A DNA stretch of 64,000 nucleotides, taken from the NCBI RefSeq assembly GCF_004795255.1, contig NZ_SSBQ01000002.1, forward strand, positions 291,001-355,000. The letters are read 5' to 3'. Positions 17,395 to 26,438 of this stretch are shown in pieces; within the stretch, counting starts at the first letter, position 1; each line of letters starts with the position of its first letter. The translations under genes and the position numbers were made by a program. The notes below the pieces were generated by a model, which made no database searches, had not been told where the DNA came from, and saw nothing but the letters and a program-made list of their open reading frames with translations. The stretch comes from Streptomyces sp. RKND-216. Its GTDB lineage: Bacteria; Actinomycetota; Actinomycetes; Streptomycetales; Streptomycetaceae.

Positions 17395-18759
17395 GTGACC
17401 GTGTCGATCGCCCTGTTCACCGCCGATCTCCGGGTCCACGACAACCCCGCGCTGCGGGCCGCCCTGGACGGCGCCGACGAGACGGTGCCCCTGTTCGTGC
17501 TCGACGATGCCGTGCGCGCGGCCGGGTTCGACGCCCCCAACCGCCGGGCGTTCCTCGCCGACTGCCTCGCCTCCCTCGACGAGGCCCTGAGGAAACGCGG
17601 CGGCCGCCTGGTGGTGCGCCGGGGCGACGTGGTCGGCGAGGTGTGCCGGCTCGCGCGGCAGACGGAGGCCCGGGACGTACACGTGGCAGCGGACGTGAGC
17701 GGCTTCGCGCACCGGAGGGAGGACCGGCTGCGCGCGGAGCTGGAGTCCGACGGACGCCGCCTGCACGTGCACGACGCGGTGACCACGGTCCTGGCACCCG
17801 GCGAGGTGGTCCCGGCGGACCGCGACCACTTCGCGGTCTTCACGCCCTACTTCCGCCGCTGGGAGACCGTCACGCCGCGCAGACCGCTGGGCGCGCCGCG
17901 CCGAGTGCGGGTCCCGGACGGCGCGCCGGAAGGGGAGCTCCCGGCCCGGTCCGCGGTCTCCGGTGTCTCGCCGGGGCTGGCCCGCGGCGGTGAGCAGGAG
18001 GGCCGGCGACGGTTCGCGACGTGGCTCTCCGACGGCGTCGACGCGTACGAGGACCGGCACGACGACCTGGTCGGCGACGCCACCTCACGGCTCTCCCCGC
18101 ACCTGCACTTCGGCACCCTCTCCCCCACCGAACTGGTGCACCGGGCCAGGGAACGCGGCGGTGCGGGCGCGGACGCGTTCGTGCGGCAGATCTGCTGGCG
18201 GGACTTCCACCACCAGGTGCTCGCCGCCCGGCCGCAGGCGGCCCGCCAGGACTACCGCACCCGTCACGACGGGTGGCGCCGGGACGACCAAGCCGCCGAC
18301 GCCTGGCGGGAGGGCCGCACCGGCTACCCCGTGGTGGACGCGGCGATGCGGCAGCTCGCCCACGAGGGCTGGATGCACAACCGCGGGCGGCTGCTGGCCG
18401 GCAGCTTCCTCACCAAGACGCTGTACGTCGACTGGCGGGTCGGCGCCCGCCACTTCCTGGAGCTGCTGGTGGACGGTGACATGGCCAACAACCAGCTCAA
18501 CTGGCAGTGGGTGGCCGGCACCGGCACGGACACCCGGCCCAACCGGGTGCTCAACCCGCTGACGCAGGCCAAACGGTTCGACCCCGACGGCGCGTACGTG
18601 CGGCGCTGGGTGCCGGAGCTGGCGGACGTGGACGGCGGCGCCGTGCACACGCCGTGGAAGCTGGCCGCCCTCGATCGGGCCGGGATCGACTACCCGGACC
18701 CGGTCGTCGATCTCGGCGAGGGCCTGGACCGCTTCCTGCGGGCACGCGGAGTCCGGTGA
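17395..18759 (+). CDS. Deoxyribodipyrimidine photolyase (class I CPD-type)
   Basis: 454 residues from GTG 17395 (GGAGTG upstream). Repairs cyclobutane pyrimidine dimers with blue light. The N-terminal antenna domain has LFTADLRVHDNPALRAAL. The C-terminal FAD domain has LSPHLHFGTLSPTEL, FVRQICWRDFHHQ, GRTGYPVVDAAMRQL, MHNRGRLLAGSFLTK and NQLNWQWVAGTGTDT, which form the FAD pocket and DNA-binding surface. Electron-transfer Trp residues are in the expected places. First of three same-strand genes with an FAD oxidoreductase and a second, FeS-type photolyase, suggesting a light-protection group. No LitR/LitS-type light regulator is seen in the window. Confidence 0.95.
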   Translation: MTVSIALFTADLRVHDNPALRAALDGADETVPLFVLDDAVRAAGFDAPNRRAFLADCLASLDEALRKRGGRLVVRRGDVVGEVCRLARQTEARDVHVAADVSGFAHRREDRLRAELESDGRRLHVHDAVTTVLAPGEVVPADRDHFAVFTPYFRRWETVTPRRPLGAPRRVRVPDGAPEGELPARSAVSGVSPGLARGGEQEGRRRFATWLSDGVDAYEDRHDDLVGDATSRLSPHLHFGTLSPTELVHRARERGGAGADAFVRQICWRDFHHQVLAARPQAARQDYRTRHDGWRRDDQAADAWREGRTGYPVVDAAMRQLAHEGWMHNRGRLLAGSFLTKTLYVDWRVGARHFLELLVDGDMANNQLNWQWVAGTGTDTRPNRVLNPLTQAKRFDPDGAYVRRWVPELADVDGGAVHTPWKLAALDRAGIDYPDPVVDLGEGLDRFLRARGVR

Positions 18760-18880
18760 CCACGCGCAGCCGGGCGGCGCTGCCGCCGCCCAGGGCGCGT
18801 CGTCGCGCGGCGACGGGCCGCCGGGGCGACCATGACCCCACCGACGGCTTCACCCTCGTGAGAGAGGCGGCGCGATCCCC

Positions 18881-20170
18881 ATGCCGACATCCCGCAGCAG
18901 CCGGACCGACGTGATCGTGGTCGGCGCCGGAGTCGCCGGACTGGCCTGCGCAGCGGACCTGACGGCCGTGGGCCTGTCGGTGCTGGTCCTGGAGGCCGCC
19001 GACCGGGTCGGCGGCCGGATGCGCACCGACCGGGTGGACGGCTTCCTCGTCGACCACGGCTTCCAGGTCTTCAACACCTCCTACCCTCAGGTGCGGCGGC
19101 GCCTCCGGCTCGCCGACCTCCAGCTGTGCCCCTTCACGCCCGGGGCGCTGATCCGCACCGCGGACGGCGCACTGCGCCGCTTCGCCGACCCCACCCGGCG
19201 GCCGCGGGACGCCGCCGACCTGCTGCCGGGCCGGCTGATGTCGGCTCGCGACCTGCTCGCCGTCGCCGCGCTCAGCGCGGGCGACGCCGTCCTCCCGGCC
19301 GGGCTGCTGCGCACCGCCCCGGAACGCACCACCGTCACCGCGCTCGCCCAGGCCGGCGTCTCCGCCGAACTCGTGGAGACGTTCTTCCGGCCCTTCCTCT
19401 CCGGGGTGTTCCTGGAGGACGAACTGGAGACCAGCAGCCGGTTCTTCCACCTGGTGTGGCGCAGCATGCTGCGGGGCTCGCTGTGCCTGCCGCGGAGCGG
19501 CATCGGCGCCGTGCCCGCGCAGCTGGCGAGCCGGCTGCCCGAGGAGTGCCTGCGGCTGGACACCCCGGTGTCGGGGCTGACGGACGACGGGGTGCTGCTC
19601 GGCGACGGCGGTGAACTCGCCGCGGACGCGGTGGTGGTGGCCACCGGTGGGGAGGTCGCCGCACACCTGCTGCCCGGCCTCGACACCCCGCCGGTCCGCA
19701 CCGTGACCACCCATTACCACGTGGCGCCCGTCCCGCCGCTGCGCGAGCCCACCCTCCTGGTCGACGGCCGCCGCCGGTTCCTCAACTCCTGCGTGGTGAG
19801 CGAGGTGGCGGCCGGCTATGCCCCGGAGGGGCGGGCGCTGATCGCCACCTCGGTGCTGGGCGGCGAACGGCCGGGCCGGGAGGCGGAGGTGCGTGCCGAC
19901 CTCGCCGACGCGTACGACACCGACACTTCCGCCTGGGAGCACCTGGCGGACCGTACGGTGCCGGGGGCGCTGCCCGCGATGGTGCCGCCGTGGCCGCTGA
20001 GCCGCCCGAGCCGGGTGGGGCCGGGACGCTACGTGTGCGGCGACCACCGCGCCACGGGGTCGGTGCAGGGCGCCATGGCGTCCGGCGCCCGGGCGGCGCG
20101 GGAGGTCGTCGCGGACGCCCGGACCGCCGGTGCCGGGCGGGCCGCGGGTGCCGGGCAGGACGGACGGTGA
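18881..20170 (+). CDS. FAD-dependent oxidoreductase (amine-oxidase/phytoene-desaturase fold)
   Basis: 429 residues. N-terminal dinucleotide site [18 protein letters not shown] followed by [20 protein letters not shown], the double signature of the NAD(P)/FAD-binding-8 or amine-oxidase superfamily. The C-terminal FAD segment [20 protein letters not shown] is intact. Its stop overlaps the start of the FeS-type photolyase (GTGA at 20167), so the two are translationally coupled. Homologues beside cryptochromes are thought to act on isoprenoid or tetrapyrrole-like substrates, but none is established here. Confidence 0.88.
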   Translation: MPTSRSSRTDVIVVGAGVAGLACAADLTAVGLSVLVLEAADRVGGRMRTDRVDGFLVDHGFQVFNTSYPQVRRRLRLADLQLCPFTPGALIRTADGALRRFADPTRRPRDAADLLPGRLMSARDLLAVAALSAGDAVLPAGLLRTAPERTTVTALAQAGVSAELVETFFRPFLSGVFLEDELETSSRFFHLVWRSMLRGSLCLPRSGIGAVPAQLASRLPEECLRLDTPVSGLTDDGVLLGDGGELAADAVVVATGGEVAAHLLPGLDTPPVRTVTTHYHVAPVPPLREPTLLVDGRRRFLNSCVVSEVAAGYAPEGRALIATSVLGGERPGREAEVRADLADAYDTDTSAWEHLADRTVPGALPAMVPPWPLSRPSRVGPGRYVCGDHRATGSVQGAMASGARAAREVVADARTAGAGRAAGAGQDGR

Positions 20171-21675
20171 GCCCGCGCCCGCACTGGCTGTTCGGCGACC
20201 AGCTCGGCCCGCACTTCCTGCGCTCCGGCGCCGACGGACCGGACCCGGACGCCCCGCTGGTGATGATCGAGGCCCGGTCGGTCTTCCGCCGCCGCCGCTT
20301 CCACCGCGCCAAGGCGCACCTGGTGCTGTCCGCGATGCGTCACCGGGCGGCCGAGCTCGGCGACCGGGTGCGCTACGTGCGGGCGGAGACCTACCGGGAC
20401 GGGCTGCGGGAGGCCGTCGGCACCGGCGGCGAGGTGACCGTGTGCCATCCCACCTCGCACGCCGCCCTCGCGTTCGTGCAGCGGCTGCGCGGGGTGCGGG
20501 TGCTGGAGCCGCGCGGGTTCCTGGTGCCGCCCGGGGAGTTCGCCGGCTGGGCGGACGGCCGCGGGGGACGCGCGCTGCGCATGGAGGACTTCTACCGCCG
20601 TGTCCGCCGCAGCCACGACCTGCTGATGGACGGCGGGGAGCCGGCGGGCGGGCGGTGGAACCTGGACCACGACAACCGGGAACCACCGCCGAAGGGCGCC
20701 GCGACCCTGGACGTGCCGCGCCCGTACCGGCCGCGCGAGGACGGGATCGACGCAGAGGTGCGGCAGGACCTGGACCGCTGGGAACGGGACGGGGAAGTCG
20801 CGTTCGTGGGCCGCGACGGGCCGCGCCGTTTCCCCGCGACGCGGCGGGAGGCGCTGGCGGCGCTGCGGCGCTTCGTCACGCACCGGCTGCCCGCGTTCGG
20901 CGCGCACGAGGACGCGATGCTCGCCGCCGACCCGGTGATGAGCCACAGTCTGCTCTCGGCGTCGCTCAATCTGGGGCTGCTGGACCCCGCCGAGTGCGTC
21001 GAACGCGCCGAACGGGCCTGGCGCGAGGGCGACGCGCCGCTGAACAGCGTCGAGGGATACGTCCGCCAGGTGGCGGGCTGGCGCGAGTACATGTGGCACC
21101 TGTACTGGCACTTCGGACCCGGTTACCGGCGCAGCAATGCGCTGCGCCACCGCCGCGGGCTGCCGGAGTGGTTCCGGGAACTGGACGCGGACGCGGTCAC
21201 CGCACGCTGCCTGTCGACCGTGCTCGCCCAGGTGCGGGACACCGGCTGGACGCACCACATCCCGCGCCTGATGGTGCTGGGCAGCCATGCCCTGCAGCGC
21301 GGCTGGCACCCCGCCGAGGTCACCGACTGGTTCCACCGCTGCTTCGTCGACGGCTACGACTGGGTGATGCTCCCCAACGTGGTCGGCATGTCCCAGTACG
21401 CCGACGGCGGGCGGATGACGACCAAGCCGTACACGACGGGCGGCGCCTACATCGACCGGATGAGCGACCTGTGCGGGCCGTGCGCCTACCGGCCGGGCGA
21501 CCGCACCGGGGAACACGCCTGCCCGTACACCGCCGGCTACTGGCGCTTCCTGCACCGCCACCGCGACCGCCTGGCCCGCAACCACCGCACCGCGCAGCCG
21601 GTGCGCGGGCTCGAACGCCTCCCGGACCTGGAGGAGCTTCTCCGCTCCGACGACGGCGGCGACGGCCCGCCCTGA
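20167..21675 (+). CDS. FeS-type cryptochrome/photolyase (FeS-BCP, PhrB-like)
   Basis: 502 residues from GTG 20167. N-terminal lumazine/antenna domain ([13 protein letters not shown]). The central and C-terminal FAD-binding part has [25 protein letters not shown] and [19 protein letters not shown]. Four cysteines fit the iron-sulfur site of PhrB-type (6-4) photolyases: CGPC near the C-terminus, a Cys 13 residues after the second of these, and a Cys (TARCLSTVL) exactly 88 residues before the first. Probably repairs (6-4) photoproducts, complementing the CPD photolyase two genes upstream, or acts as a light sensor. Confidence 0.92.
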   Translation: MSPRPHWLFGDQLGPHFLRSGADGPDPDAPLVMIEARSVFRRRRFHRAKAHLVLSAMRHRAAELGDRVRYVRAETYRDGLREAVGTGGEVTVCHPTSHAALAFVQRLRGVRVLEPRGFLVPPGEFAGWADGRGGRALRMEDFYRRVRRSHDLLMDGGEPAGGRWNLDHDNREPPPKGAATLDVPRPYRPREDGIDAEVRQDLDRWERDGEVAFVGRDGPRRFPATRREALAALRRFVTHRLPAFGAHEDAMLAADPVMSHSLLSASLNLGLLDPAECVERAERAWREGDAPLNSVEGYVRQVAGWREYMWHLYWHFGPGYRRSNALRHRRGLPEWFRELDADAVTARCLSTVLAQVRDTGWTHHIPRLMVLGSHALQRGWHPAEVTDWFHRCFVDGYDWVMLPNVVGMSQYADGGRMTTKPYTTGGAYIDRMSDLCGPCAYRPGDRTGEHACPYTAGYWRFLHRHRDRLARNHRTAQPVRGLERLPDLEELLRSDDGGDGPP

Positions 21676-21765
21676 CGCCGGTCTCACGCTCTCCGGCGTG
21701 CGCGCGGCCACGGCGGGGACGGGGCCTCCGGCTCGCGGGGACGTATGATGCTGCGACATCCGTCC

Positions 21766-21996
21766 GTGGGTCCCGTCGAGGAGGCGGCCCTCGCACGGCC
21801 CAGGAACCAGACGGTCCGGCGGGCCCACCTGGTGACGGCTGCGCGCCCGGCCGAGGAGACGGCGTGCAACCCGGTGGCGCTGGAGGACGCGTACGGGTAC
21901 CACGTCGTCACCGGCACCTCCGTCACGCGGGAGCGTGCCGAGCGTCAACTGACCGGCTACGCGGCGACGGCGACCGGGACGGTCCTGGACGTCTGA
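21766..21996 (+). CDS. Hypothetical 76-residue protein (doubtful)
   Basis: Possible coding region from GTG 21766; an ATG pair at 21745 overlaps the hexamer TATGAT (21744-21749), a good -10 sequence, which favours the later start. The product (LVTAARPAEETACNPVALE; SVTRERAERQLTGYAATATG) is not one I recognise; the second half is faintly like an ANTAR helix. It lies between the photolyase and an IS110 remnant and could be a decayed fragment. Confidence 0.25.
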   Translation: MGPVEEAALARPRNQTVRRAHLVTAARPAEETACNPVALEDAYGYHVVTGTSVTRERAERQLTGYAATATGTVLDV

Positions 21997-22221
21997 CTGT
22001 GGTGGTGGCTTCTCCGACGGGTCTGACTCACCGTCCGACCGACGCCTCGCGGTTGTCTCTTAAGCGATTCGTCGGCTCGTGCGGAGGAGCCACCGCACGC
22101 GGCCGGACGGGCGCTTGTGACCTTATAGGAGCTGGTCAAGAAGCCCCGCCACAGTCTTGTCCGCCCGCCCGCCCGCCCGGCCAGCGCGTGCCGCCCCGAA
22201 CGGTTCAGCGGAAGGACGGCA
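21997..22221. mobile_element. Non-coding DNA including likely IS110 left end
   Basis: No gene seen. The A/T-rich stretch around 22116-22140 (CCTTATAGGAGCTGGTCAAG) followed by C-rich repeats immediately upstream of an IS110-type transposase start is where IS110-group elements keep their left end and encode the bridge RNA. Boundaries cannot be fixed because the right end is missing. Confidence 0.35.
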
Positions 22222-22473
22222 GTGACCAGCATGACGGACCAGGACCTGGAAGTCACAGGCGGTGTGGACACTCACGGTGAGACCCACCATGCGGCGGTGG
22301 TCGACCGGATCGGCCGACACCTGGCCGACCCGGGGTTTCCCGCTACGGGTCGGGGATATCGGCAGCTGACGGCATGACTGTCCTCCTTCGGCACCGTGGC
22401 CGCGGTCGGGGTGGAGGGGACCGGCGCCTACGGCGCCGACCTCGCTCGTGTCCTGCGCCGGGCCGGGCTGGCG
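22222..22473 (+). pseudogene. IS110-family transposase remnant (DEDD N-terminus)
   Basis: From GTG 22222/ATG 22231, with GGAAGGA upstream. It encodes VTGGVDTHGETHHAAVVDRI, the RuvC-like DEDD N-terminus of IS110/IS117 transposases with its first Asp. The frame is broken by TGA at 22375, where homologues have Trp (TGG) in AWLRSFG. Homology resumes in frame as SFGTVAAVGVEGTGAYGADL (second catalytic Glu region), then stops abruptly near 22473. The catalytic middle and the serine-containing C-terminal domain are absent. The element is dead: at least one nonsense mutation plus a large deletion. Confidence 0.8.
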
Positions 22474-22678
22474 CGGCCCGCCCGTGACGGAACCGGGCGT
22501 GCGGTGCCTGTGACGCTTCCCGTGAGCGACGTCCATGGCTGGTCCCCTCGGTCTCCGTCGATCGTCCGCCGAACAGGACGGGACGGCCGGGTGCGCCTAC
22601 GTTGGAAGCGGACCGGCCGACGGCGGCCGGGCGAGCGCGCCGGACGACGGACGAGCCGGCGGGAGAGGTGAGGCCGAG

Positions 22679-23902
22679 GTGCGGGTGCTGCTCGTGGGGG
22701 CCGGGGGCGTGGGTACGGCGATCACCCGTATCGCCGCCCGGCGGGACTTCTTCGACCACATGGTGGTGGCGGACTACGACCCGGCGCGGGCCGACGCGGC
22801 CGTGGAGGCGCTGGGCGAGGCCCGGGGGCGGTTCACCGCGGAGCGCGTGGACGCCTCGGACGAGGCGGCCGTGCGGGCGCTGCTGGAGCGGCACCGGTGC
22901 GACGTGCTGCTCAACGCGACCGACCCGCGATTCGTCATGCCGCTCTTCGGGGCGGCACTGGACGCGGGGGCGCACTACCTGGACATGGCGATGTCGCTGT
23001 CCCGGCCGCACCCGGAGCGTCCGCACGAGGAGTGCGGGGTGAAGCTGGGCGACGCGCAGTTCGAACGGGCCGGCGCGTGGGAGCGGGCGGGGCGGCTGGC
23101 GCTGGTCGGGATGGGGGTGGAACCGGGCCTGTCGGACGTCTTCGCCCGTTACGCCGCGGATGAGCTGTTCGACGAGATCGAGGAGATCGGCGTGCGGGAC
23201 GGCGCGAACCTCGCCGTCGACGGATACGACTTCGCCCCGTCGTTCAGCATCTGGACCACGATCGAGGAGTGCCTGAATCCGCCGGTGGTCTACGAGGACG
23301 GGCGCGGCTGGTTCACCACCCCGCCGTTCAGCGATCCGGAGGTGTTCGACTTCCCCGAGGGGATCGGTGAAGTCGAATGCGTCAACGTGGAGCACGAGGA
23401 AGTGCTGCTGGTGCCCCGGTGGGTGAAGGCCCGGCGGGTCACCTTCAAGTACGGGCTGGGCCGGGAGTTCATCGACACCCTCAGGACGCTGCACCTGATC
23501 GGCCTGGACCGCACCGAGCCGGTGACGGTCGCGGCGGAGGGCGGCGGGACGGCCCGGGTCTCGCCGCGCGACGTGGTGGCGGCCTGCCTCCCCGACCCCG
23601 CGACGCTGGGTGACCGCATGCACGGCAAGACGTGCGCGGGCACCTGGGTGAAGGGTGTCCGGGACGGCCGCCCGCGCGAGGTGTACCTCTACCACGTGGT
23701 CGACAACCAGTGGTCGATGAGCGCCTACGGCTCGCAGGCCGTCGTCTGGCAGACCGCCGTCAACCCCGTGGTGGCTCTGGAGCTGATGGCCGAGGGGGTG
23801 TGGACGGGAGCGGGCGTCCTGGGACCCGAGGCACTGCCCGCGCGCCCCTTCCTGGACAAGCTCACCGCGTACGGCTCCCCCTGGGGCATGCGGGAGCAGT
23901 GA
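22679..23902 (+). CDS. Saccharopine dehydrogenase-family NAD(P)-dependent enzyme
   Basis: 407 residues from GTG 22679 (GGGAGAGGTGAGG upstream); an in-frame ATG at 22535 adds only low-complexity residues overlapping the IS remnant. Rossmann start VRVLLVGAGGVGTAITRIA, then LLNATDPRFVMPLF and DMAMSL. The central catalytic-domain segment is GMGVEPGLSDVFARYAADELF. The family includes saccharopine and carboxy(nor)spermidine dehydrogenases, which join or split amino acids and alpha-keto acids or aldehydes. It is followed 76 bases later by an amino-acid permease and a universal stress protein, so an amino-acid or polyamine substrate is likely. Which one is unknown. Confidence 0.85.
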   Translation: MRVLLVGAGGVGTAITRIAARRDFFDHMVVADYDPARADAAVEALGEARGRFTAERVDASDEAAVRALLERHRCDVLLNATDPRFVMPLFGAALDAGAHYLDMAMSLSRPHPERPHEECGVKLGDAQFERAGAWERAGRLALVGMGVEPGLSDVFARYAADELFDEIEEIGVRDGANLAVDGYDFAPSFSIWTTIEECLNPPVVYEDGRGWFTTPPFSDPEVFDFPEGIGEVECVNVEHEEVLLVPRWVKARRVTFKYGLGREFIDTLRTLHLIGLDRTEPVTVAAEGGGTARVSPRDVVAACLPDPATLGDRMHGKTCAGTWVKGVRDGRPREVYLYHVVDNQWSMSAYGSQAVVWQTAVNPVVALELMAEGVWTGAGVLGPEALPARPFLDKLTAYGSPWGMREQ

Positions 23903-23978
23903 GGTTCACGGGGCACGCGGGAGGGCAGAATTCCTCCGGGACAGGCGACCGCCCCGCCGCACGACAGAGCGAGGGACC

Positions 23979-25538
23979 ATGGCCGACAGGATCGCGGACG
24001 AACGGACCGGGCCCGGGCGTGGCGAGGGTGGCGGTCCGAGCCTGAAACCCAACGCGATCGGCTTCGTCGACGCGCTGGTCATCGGGCTGAACTCGACCTC
24101 CCCGGCCTATTCGATCGCGGCGGTGATCGGTCCGGTCGTGGCGCTGGTGGGCATCTACGCGCCGGGTGTGATGCTGGCGTCGTTCGTGCCGATGCTGCTC
24201 ATCGCGTCGGCGTTCTACTTCCTCAACCGCATCGACCAGGACTGCGGCACCACGTTCTCCTGGGTGACCCGCGCCATGGGCCCGTGGGCGGGCTGGCTGG
24301 GCGGCTGGGCGATCATGATGACCGGCGTGCTGGTCGTCGGATCGCTGGCGGACGTGGCGGTGTCGTTCGGGTTGCTCGCCTTCGGCCTGGACAGCCTGGC
24401 CGAGAGCGATCTGTGGCGGCAGCTGCTGGCCGTGCTGCTGATCCTGGTGATGACGGCGGTGTGTGTGATCGGCACCGAGGCCTCCGCACGGGTGCAGAAC
24501 GTGCTGATCCTCGCGCAGGTCGCGTTCCTGCTGGTGTTCGCCGTCGTCGCGATCTACCGGGTGTATGCCGACACCGGCACGCTGGGCTCGACGACACCGG
24601 ATGTCGAGTGGCTCAACCCGTTCGGTGAGGGCGGTGCGGCACTGACCGGCGGGCTGCTGCTGGGGGTGTTCATCTACTGGGGCTGGGAGTCGGCGGTCAA
24701 TCTCACCGAGGAAACCGAGGACTCCGTCAGCGCGCCCGGCAAGGCGGGCGTCTGGTCGACGATCGTGCTGCTGGTGACGTATGTGTCGGTGGGCTTCGCG
24801 GTGGTCGCCTACTCGGGCGTGGCGTTCCTGTCGGAGAACGCAGCCGAGGAGGAGTTCCTCTTCGCTCTGCTGGCCGGCGAGGTGCTCGGCGGCTGGGACT
24901 GGGTGCTGCTGCTGGCCGTGTCGACGTCCGCGATCGCCTCCACCCAGACGACGATCATCCCGGCGTCGCGCACCGCGCTGTCGATGGCCCGCCGGCAGGC
25001 CGTCCCCCGGCACTACGGACACATCAGCCCCCGCTTCCGCACCCCCGACGTGAGCACCTGGTGGGTCGCCGGGATCGCGATCGTCTGGTACCTGGTGCTC
25101 AACCAGATCAGCGCCAACGCCCTGTTCGACTCGCTCACCGCGCTGTCGCTGCTGATCGCCTTCTACTACGCGCTGACCGGCGTGGCCTGCGCGGTGTACT
25201 ACCGGCGCGAGCTGACGCGCAGCGTCCGCAATCTGCTGCTGATCGGCGTCGGGCCGCTGGTCGGCGCCGCGCTGCTCGCGTGGCTGCTGGTGGAATCGGT
25301 GAGGGACATGTCCGACCCGGCGAACTCCTACAGCGGCGAGTCCTGGTTCGGTCTCGGACCGCCGCTGGTCATCGGCATCGCCATCGCCCTGGCGGGCGTG
25401 GTGCTGATGCTGGTGTGGCGGCTGCAGGCGACACGGTTCTGGGCGGAGCGCCCGGGCGTGGTGGACCCGGCGCTGGTGCCGCACCGCGAAACCGGCCACG
25501 GCCATCGGGCCGGACGGGGAAAGGAGCCGCCGCGATGA
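23979..25538 (+). CDS. APC-superfamily amino-acid permease
   Basis: 519 residues, 12 predicted membrane spans. The TM1 substrate-site motif reads GLNSTSPAYSIAAVIGP, then CGTTFSWVTRAMGPWAGWLGGW, typical of actinobacterial APC amino-acid or polyamine permeases. RBS GAGCGAGGGACC before ATG 23979. Its stop overlaps the universal stress protein start (ATGA at 25535), so the two are translationally coupled. The upstream saccharopine-dehydrogenase-like enzyme probably acts on the imported compound. Confidence 0.92.
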   Translation: MADRIADERTGPGRGEGGGPSLKPNAIGFVDALVIGLNSTSPAYSIAAVIGPVVALVGIYAPGVMLASFVPMLLIASAFYFLNRIDQDCGTTFSWVTRAMGPWAGWLGGWAIMMTGVLVVGSLADVAVSFGLLAFGLDSLAESDLWRQLLAVLLILVMTAVCVIGTEASARVQNVLILAQVAFLLVFAVVAIYRVYADTGTLGSTTPDVEWLNPFGEGGAALTGGLLLGVFIYWGWESAVNLTEETEDSVSAPGKAGVWSTIVLLVTYVSVGFAVVAYSGVAFLSENAAEEEFLFALLAGEVLGGWDWVLLLAVSTSAIASTQTTIIPASRTALSMARRQAVPRHYGHISPRFRTPDVSTWWVAGIAIVWYLVLNQISANALFDSLTALSLLIAFYYALTGVACAVYYRRELTRSVRNLLLIGVGPLVGAALLAWLLVESVRDMSDPANSYSGESWFGLGPPLVIGIAIALAGVVLMLVWRLQATRFWAERPGVVDPALVPHRETGHGHRAGRGKEPPR

Positions 25539-25948
25539 CGGTGGTGCTGGGATACGACGAGTCGCCCGGTGCGGAACGGGCACTGCGGGTCGCCATCGAG
25601 GTGTCGGCCGCCTTCGGGGAGCTGCTGGTGCTGGTGTACGGCGCCGCCGCACCGGGCGGCACCGGCGAGGAGTACCGCACCCACCACGAGGCGCTCCGGC
25701 AGGCGGGCCGCACCGCGCTGAACCACGCGGTGCAGACCGCGGCGACGGCAGGCGTGCCCACGGCCGTCGAAATCATCGACGAGAAGCCCGCGCAGGCGCT
25801 GATCGAAGCGGCGAACCGGCACGGGGCACGCGTCATCGTGGTGGGGAGCTGGGGCGAGAGCCCGATCCGCGGCGCGCTGCTCGGCTCCACCCCGCACAAG
25901 CTGCTGCACCTGTCGGACGTGCCGGTGCTCTGCGTGCCGACGGGCTGA
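25535..25948 (+). CDS. Universal stress protein (UspA family)
   Basis: 137 residues from ATG 25535 with AAAGGAG upstream. Usp fold: starts TVVLGYDESPGAERALRVAIE. The ATP-binding loop reads VVGSWGESPIRGALLGSTPHKLLH, fitting the G-x2-G-x9-G(S/T) pattern of nucleotide-binding Usps. Coupled to the amino-acid permease; Usp domains are commonly linked to transporters and may sense ATP or cAMP to modulate them. Confidence 0.92.
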   Translation: MTVVLGYDESPGAERALRVAIEVSAAFGELLVLVYGAAAPGGTGEEYRTHHEALRQAGRTALNHAVQTAATAGVPTAVEIIDEKPAQALIEAANRHGARVIVVGSWGESPIRGALLGSTPHKLLHLSDVPVLCVPTG

Positions 25949-26018
25949 CGAGGGGACGAGCGGACGGCCGACGCAGGGCGGGCAGCCGAGGGGCGGGCCC
26001 GCGCACCCGGTCCGGAGG

Positions 26019-26168
26019 TCAGTCCGGAGGTTCGCCGGTGCCGGTGTCGTCGCCGGGCCCGTGCTCCGGGTCCGGCGGCCTGGTGCCCGTCTCCTCCTCG
26101 TCGTCGTCCCCGCCCTGCGGGCGCCACAGCTCGGGCGCTTCGACGGGCGGGGGCAGGTCGGGGGTCAT
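26019..26168 (-). CDS. Small acidic hypothetical protein
   Basis: 49 residues from ATG 26168 (a GTG eight codons upstream is also possible). Composition is Pro/Asp/Glu-rich (PPPVEAPELWRPQGGDDDEE), probably disordered. Ribosome site is weak. The reading is unbroken and has the acidic bias of small Streptomyces proteins, but no family is recognised. Confidence 0.3.
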   Translation of the reverse strand: MTPDLPPPVEAPELWRPQGGDDDEEETGTRPPDPEHGPGDDTGTGEPPD

Positions 26169-26311
26169 CTGCTGATCTTCGTCGTGGCTCACGGCGGGGC
26201 GAGTACCCAGGTGCCGGTGCGCGACTCCGTGCCTCCGGGTGATCCTCGTCTCCCCCGACTCCCGCCCCCGTCCCACGGATGAGCGTGGGGGCGCCGGAAC
26301 AGCGCCCGGCC

Positions 26312-26336
26312 GTTTGAGGCGCGGCCAGGTGCGTAC
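26312..26336 (+). promoter_or_regulatory. Sigma-B-like promoter GTTT-N15-GCGTAC
   Basis: GTTT 26312-26315, GCGTAC 26331-26336, spacer 15; one mismatch to GGGTAC. ATG 26346 lies nine bases past the -10, so the transcript would start at or next to the start codon, matching the absence of a ribosome site. Confidence 0.45.
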
Positions 26337-26345
26337 CCGACCCCC

Positions 26346-26438
26346 ATGAGCGAGCAGAACCCGGACCCCGGTCCGCGCCGCGCGCCGGGCCCGTCCGCCG
26401 TCGCAGCCGACTCCCTGGCTCGGGCGATCCTCCAGTGA
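26346..26438 (+). CDS. Short leader-like ORF coupled to pyruvyltransferase-like gene
   Basis: 30 residues (starts MSEQNPDPGPRRAPGP, ends LARAILQ). Its stop overlaps the next gene's GTG as GTGA at 26435-26438. No Shine-Dalgarno, but a sigma-B-like promoter ends nine bases upstream, implying leaderless translation. The downstream gene also lacks a ribosome site, so this ORF probably delivers ribosomes to it. The peptide itself may have no function. Confidence 0.4.
   Translation: MSEQNPDPGPRRAPGPSAVAADSLARAILQ

Noticed and set aside
21684..21926. Minus-strand frame of about 80 codons downstream of the FeS photolyase
   Set aside because: Arg/Ser/Pro-rich, no ribosome site and no recognisable fold; opposite a slightly better plus-strand candidate.
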